NCBI GenBank assembly: GCA_964518575.1
Contig: CAZFGW010000007.1
Span: 1 to 64,000 of the forward strand
Direction: 5' to 3'
DNA: 64,000 bases
DNA from: MGBC163016 sp964518575
GTDB taxonomy: Bacteria; Actinomycetota; Coriobacteriia; Coriobacteriales; Eggerthellaceae
Part shown: piece after piece, positions 62,548 to 64,000 of the stretch
Layout of the letters: each line of letters opens with the position of its first letter
Numbering within the stretch: the first letter of the stretch is position 1
Position numbers and translations under genes: made by a program
Notes under the pieces: generated by a model
Seen by the model: the letters and a program-made list of their open reading frames with translations, nothing else
What the model was told of the DNA's origin: nothing
Database searches by the model: none

Positions 62548-63546
62548 TCACAAAGCGTCCGTATCCTCCCCATCTGCGTCATCATCTAAACGATCGTCCT
62601 CGACATCATCTGCACGCCGGGCGCTCTTCTTATCAGACAAGAGAGCATTGCCCGCATTATGATCTGAACTTCGATCTGCATCCCGATCCTGACTCTTCAC
62701 GTCACGCTCGATCTTACGCACCGTCGCTTTTGAGAACTCGGCAACAAACCCTGCGGAGAAAATACCAGCAGGAATAGCAATGAGCGCAACGGACAAGATC
62801 ATTGTGATAGCGCCTGTGAACCTTCCGGCATCGGTGATGGGAACGATATCCCCGTATCCCGTGCTCGTAACCGTTTCAACTGCCCACCATAGTCCCGCGA
62901 GCAGATTATTGAACTTCTCAGGTTGTAGAGCATGCTCAAATTCATACATGAGTACACTCGATGCCACGGTCAGAAGCGCGAGTACCAAAAAAGATGCAAT
63001 GATCTCGTGCTTGTGCTTCGAGATCACGCGCCCGATCGTGCGCAGACCGCGCATGTAGCGGGATAGCTTGATCAAACGCACCAGTCTGATGATATTGATG
63101 GCATTGCGGATTCCCGGCGTCAGCGGCAAGAACCACGAAAGAGCGTTCGGTAAAAAGGACATAAGGTCAATAAGACCGAGCGGCGAGAGGATATAGCGCA
63201 ACCGCGCACGGGCAGGCGACACATCGCCGAAAGCAAGATCGGCAATCCAGATGCGTGCAAGATACTCAATGAAAAAACACACGGTCGAGAACGTATAGAA
63301 TGTCGTGACCGCCCAGTTGATACCTCCCCCGATCGCCGGATCGGCAAAGATGAATACAATGACCGCATTCGCGAGGATCAAAAGGAAAAGCGATATCCCG
63401 ATAATCTTTGCCGGGATATTCGCCTTTCGTACATTCTCAAGAGCGTAAAAGGTCTGGCGCTTGATCTCGCTCGCGCGCGCGACCTTCCACTTCTTCACAT
63501 GGAGGGTTCCCCATTCGTGCGGGTGGTCTCCTTTAGAGGGCGGCAT
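62548..63546 (-). CDS. Voltage-gated potassium channel (Kv/KvAP-like)
   Basis: 332 residues with six membrane segments. The S4 voltage sensor is Arg/Lys-rich (IIRLVRLIKLSRYMRGLR), and the pore filter is TSTGYGDIVP. A cytoplasmic tail rich in Asp/Arg/Ser follows the pore helix (MILSVALIAIPAGIFSAGF). There is no RCK domain. It overlaps the end of thrS by 14 bases. K+ selectivity is inferred from TxGYG. Confidence 0.92.
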   Translation of the reverse strand: MPPSKGDHPHEWGTLHVKKWKVARASEIKRQTFYALENVRKANIPAKIIGISLFLLILANAVIVFIFADPAIGGGINWAVTTFYTFSTVCFFIEYLARIWIADLAFGDVSPARARLRYILSPLGLIDLMSFLPNALSWFLPLTPGIRNAINIIRLVRLIKLSRYMRGLRTIGRVISKHKHEIIASFLVLALLTVASSVLMYEFEHALQPEKFNNLLAGLWWAVETVTSTGYGDIVPITDAGRFTGAITMILSVALIAIPAGIFSAGFVAEFSKATVRKIERDVKSQDRDADRSSDHNAGNALLSDKKSARRADDVEDDRLDDDADGEDTDAL

Positions 63547-64000
63547 CGCGGATCACGTCGAGGAACTTCATCCGATCCCACACCCCAAGGTCGCCCTTAG
63601 CACGGTCGCGAACGGAAATAGTATGCTCTTCGATCTCATGATCACCCATGATGACCATGTAGGGAATCTTCTGATTCTGCGCTTTAGCGATCTTGACCTT
63701 CATGGGCTCATTCTGGTCGTAAACCTCTACCCTGCCGCCGACGCCTTTGATCTCACCAGCGAATTCGTGTGCCGCGTCCTTGTGGCGGTCAGCGATCGGA
63801 ATGATGGCAACCTGTACCGGGGAAAGCCACAGCGGCAGCGCCCCGGCATAGTGCTCGATCAGGATACCCAAGAAGCGCTCGATCGAACCGAAGATGGCGC
63901 GGTGAAGCATCCAAATCGGCTGCTCGGTGTTGTCCTGCGCACGATAGGTCAGATCGAAACGCTCGGGGAAATTGAAGTCGACCTGAACCGTCGAGCATTG
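63533..64000 (-). CDS. thrS: Threonyl-tRNA synthetase, C-terminal part (5' end beyond window)
   Basis: 156 visible residues: the end of the class II catalytic core (QCSTVQVDFNFPERFDL and the motif 3 region IHRAIFGSIERF-like, here MLHRAIFGSIERFLGILIEHYAG) and the anticodon-binding domain (PLWLSPVQVAIIPI). The open frame continues past base 64000, so the start and N-terminal editing domain are missing. It overlaps the K+ channel gene by 14 bases. Confidence 0.94.
   Translation of the reverse strand, partial: QCSTVQVDFNFPERFDLTYRAQDNTEQPIWMLHRAIFGSIERFLGILIEHYAGALPLWLSPVQVAIIPIADRHKDAAHEFAGEIKGVGGRVEVYDQNEPMKVKIAKAQNQKIPYMVIMGDHEIEEHTISVRDRAKGDLGVWDRMKFLDVIRDAAL

Overview
The window is a compact bacterial chromosome segment of moderate GC content, with almost no spacing between genes. 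It is most likely from class Coriobacteriia (Actinomycetota), probably the Eggerthellales/Eggerthellaceae. That placement is inferred from gene content, not from a marker alignment. The pointers are amino-acid-fermentation genes (a four-subunit 2-oxoacid:ferredoxin oxidoreductase flanked by AMP-forming acyl-CoA ligases and XRE-cupin regulators), a membrane pyrophosphatase, anaerobe-type radical SAM chemistry, GTG/TTG starts and a sortase-anchored host-directed M60 peptidase. No phage, insertion sequence, CRISPR array or rRNA is visible.

Layout. 1-610: tRNA-Val (cut by the window edge) and tRNA-Pro on the minus strand, separated by a hairpin-rich stretch holding partial copies of the tRNA-Pro 3' end. 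623-6905: a two-gene surface module, a giant M60-type metallopeptidase with a dockerin plus a small LPATG-anchored protein with a cohesin-like domain. 7108-12751: coaBC, an RluA-family pseudouridine synthase, lspA and ileS. 12960-16133: degV (+), a family 2 glycosyltransferase and glf. 16197-19338: a polar amino-acid ABC transporter whose permease carries an extra exported domain. 19518-27040: the 2-oxoacid oxidoreductase cluster with two regulator-ligase pairs. 27166-31938: rsmB, fmt, def and dnaG. 32062-35906: dgt (+), rnhA and hppA. 36043-44150: rimP-nusA-ylxR-infB-rbfA-nrnA-truB-ribF, a translation/transcription operon with an attenuator in its leader. 44374-50587: gtrA (+), leuA, serA, serC and a HemN-like radical SAM protein (+). 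50779-56035: ilvD-ilvB-ilvN-ilvC behind a T-box-like leader. 56422-59398: prfA, prmC and a purine nucleoside phosphorylase. 59558-64000: trxA, trxB, a CPA2 antiporter (+), a voltage-gated K+ channel and the C-terminal end of thrS.

How the parts fit. The peptidase module is built to expose a glycoprotein-directed protease on the cell surface. The amino-acid transporter and the 2-oxoacid oxidoreductase/ligase cluster could use the released amino acids as carbon and energy source. The ilv, leuA and ser genes show that branched-chain amino acids and serine can also be made. The pyrophosphatase, CPA2 antiporter and K+ channel point to cation-coupled energetics. These links are inferred from proximity and family knowledge.

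Most unusual points: the cohesin/dockerin peptidase pair; the ilvD T-box-like leader, whose specifier position reads GGC (Gly) rather than Ile/Leu/Val, next to a hairpin that buries the ilvD ribosome-binding site; the rimP leader attenuator overlapped by a 12-codon reading frame; a zinc-finger-like C-terminal tail on NusA; and the exported domain fused to the ABC permease.
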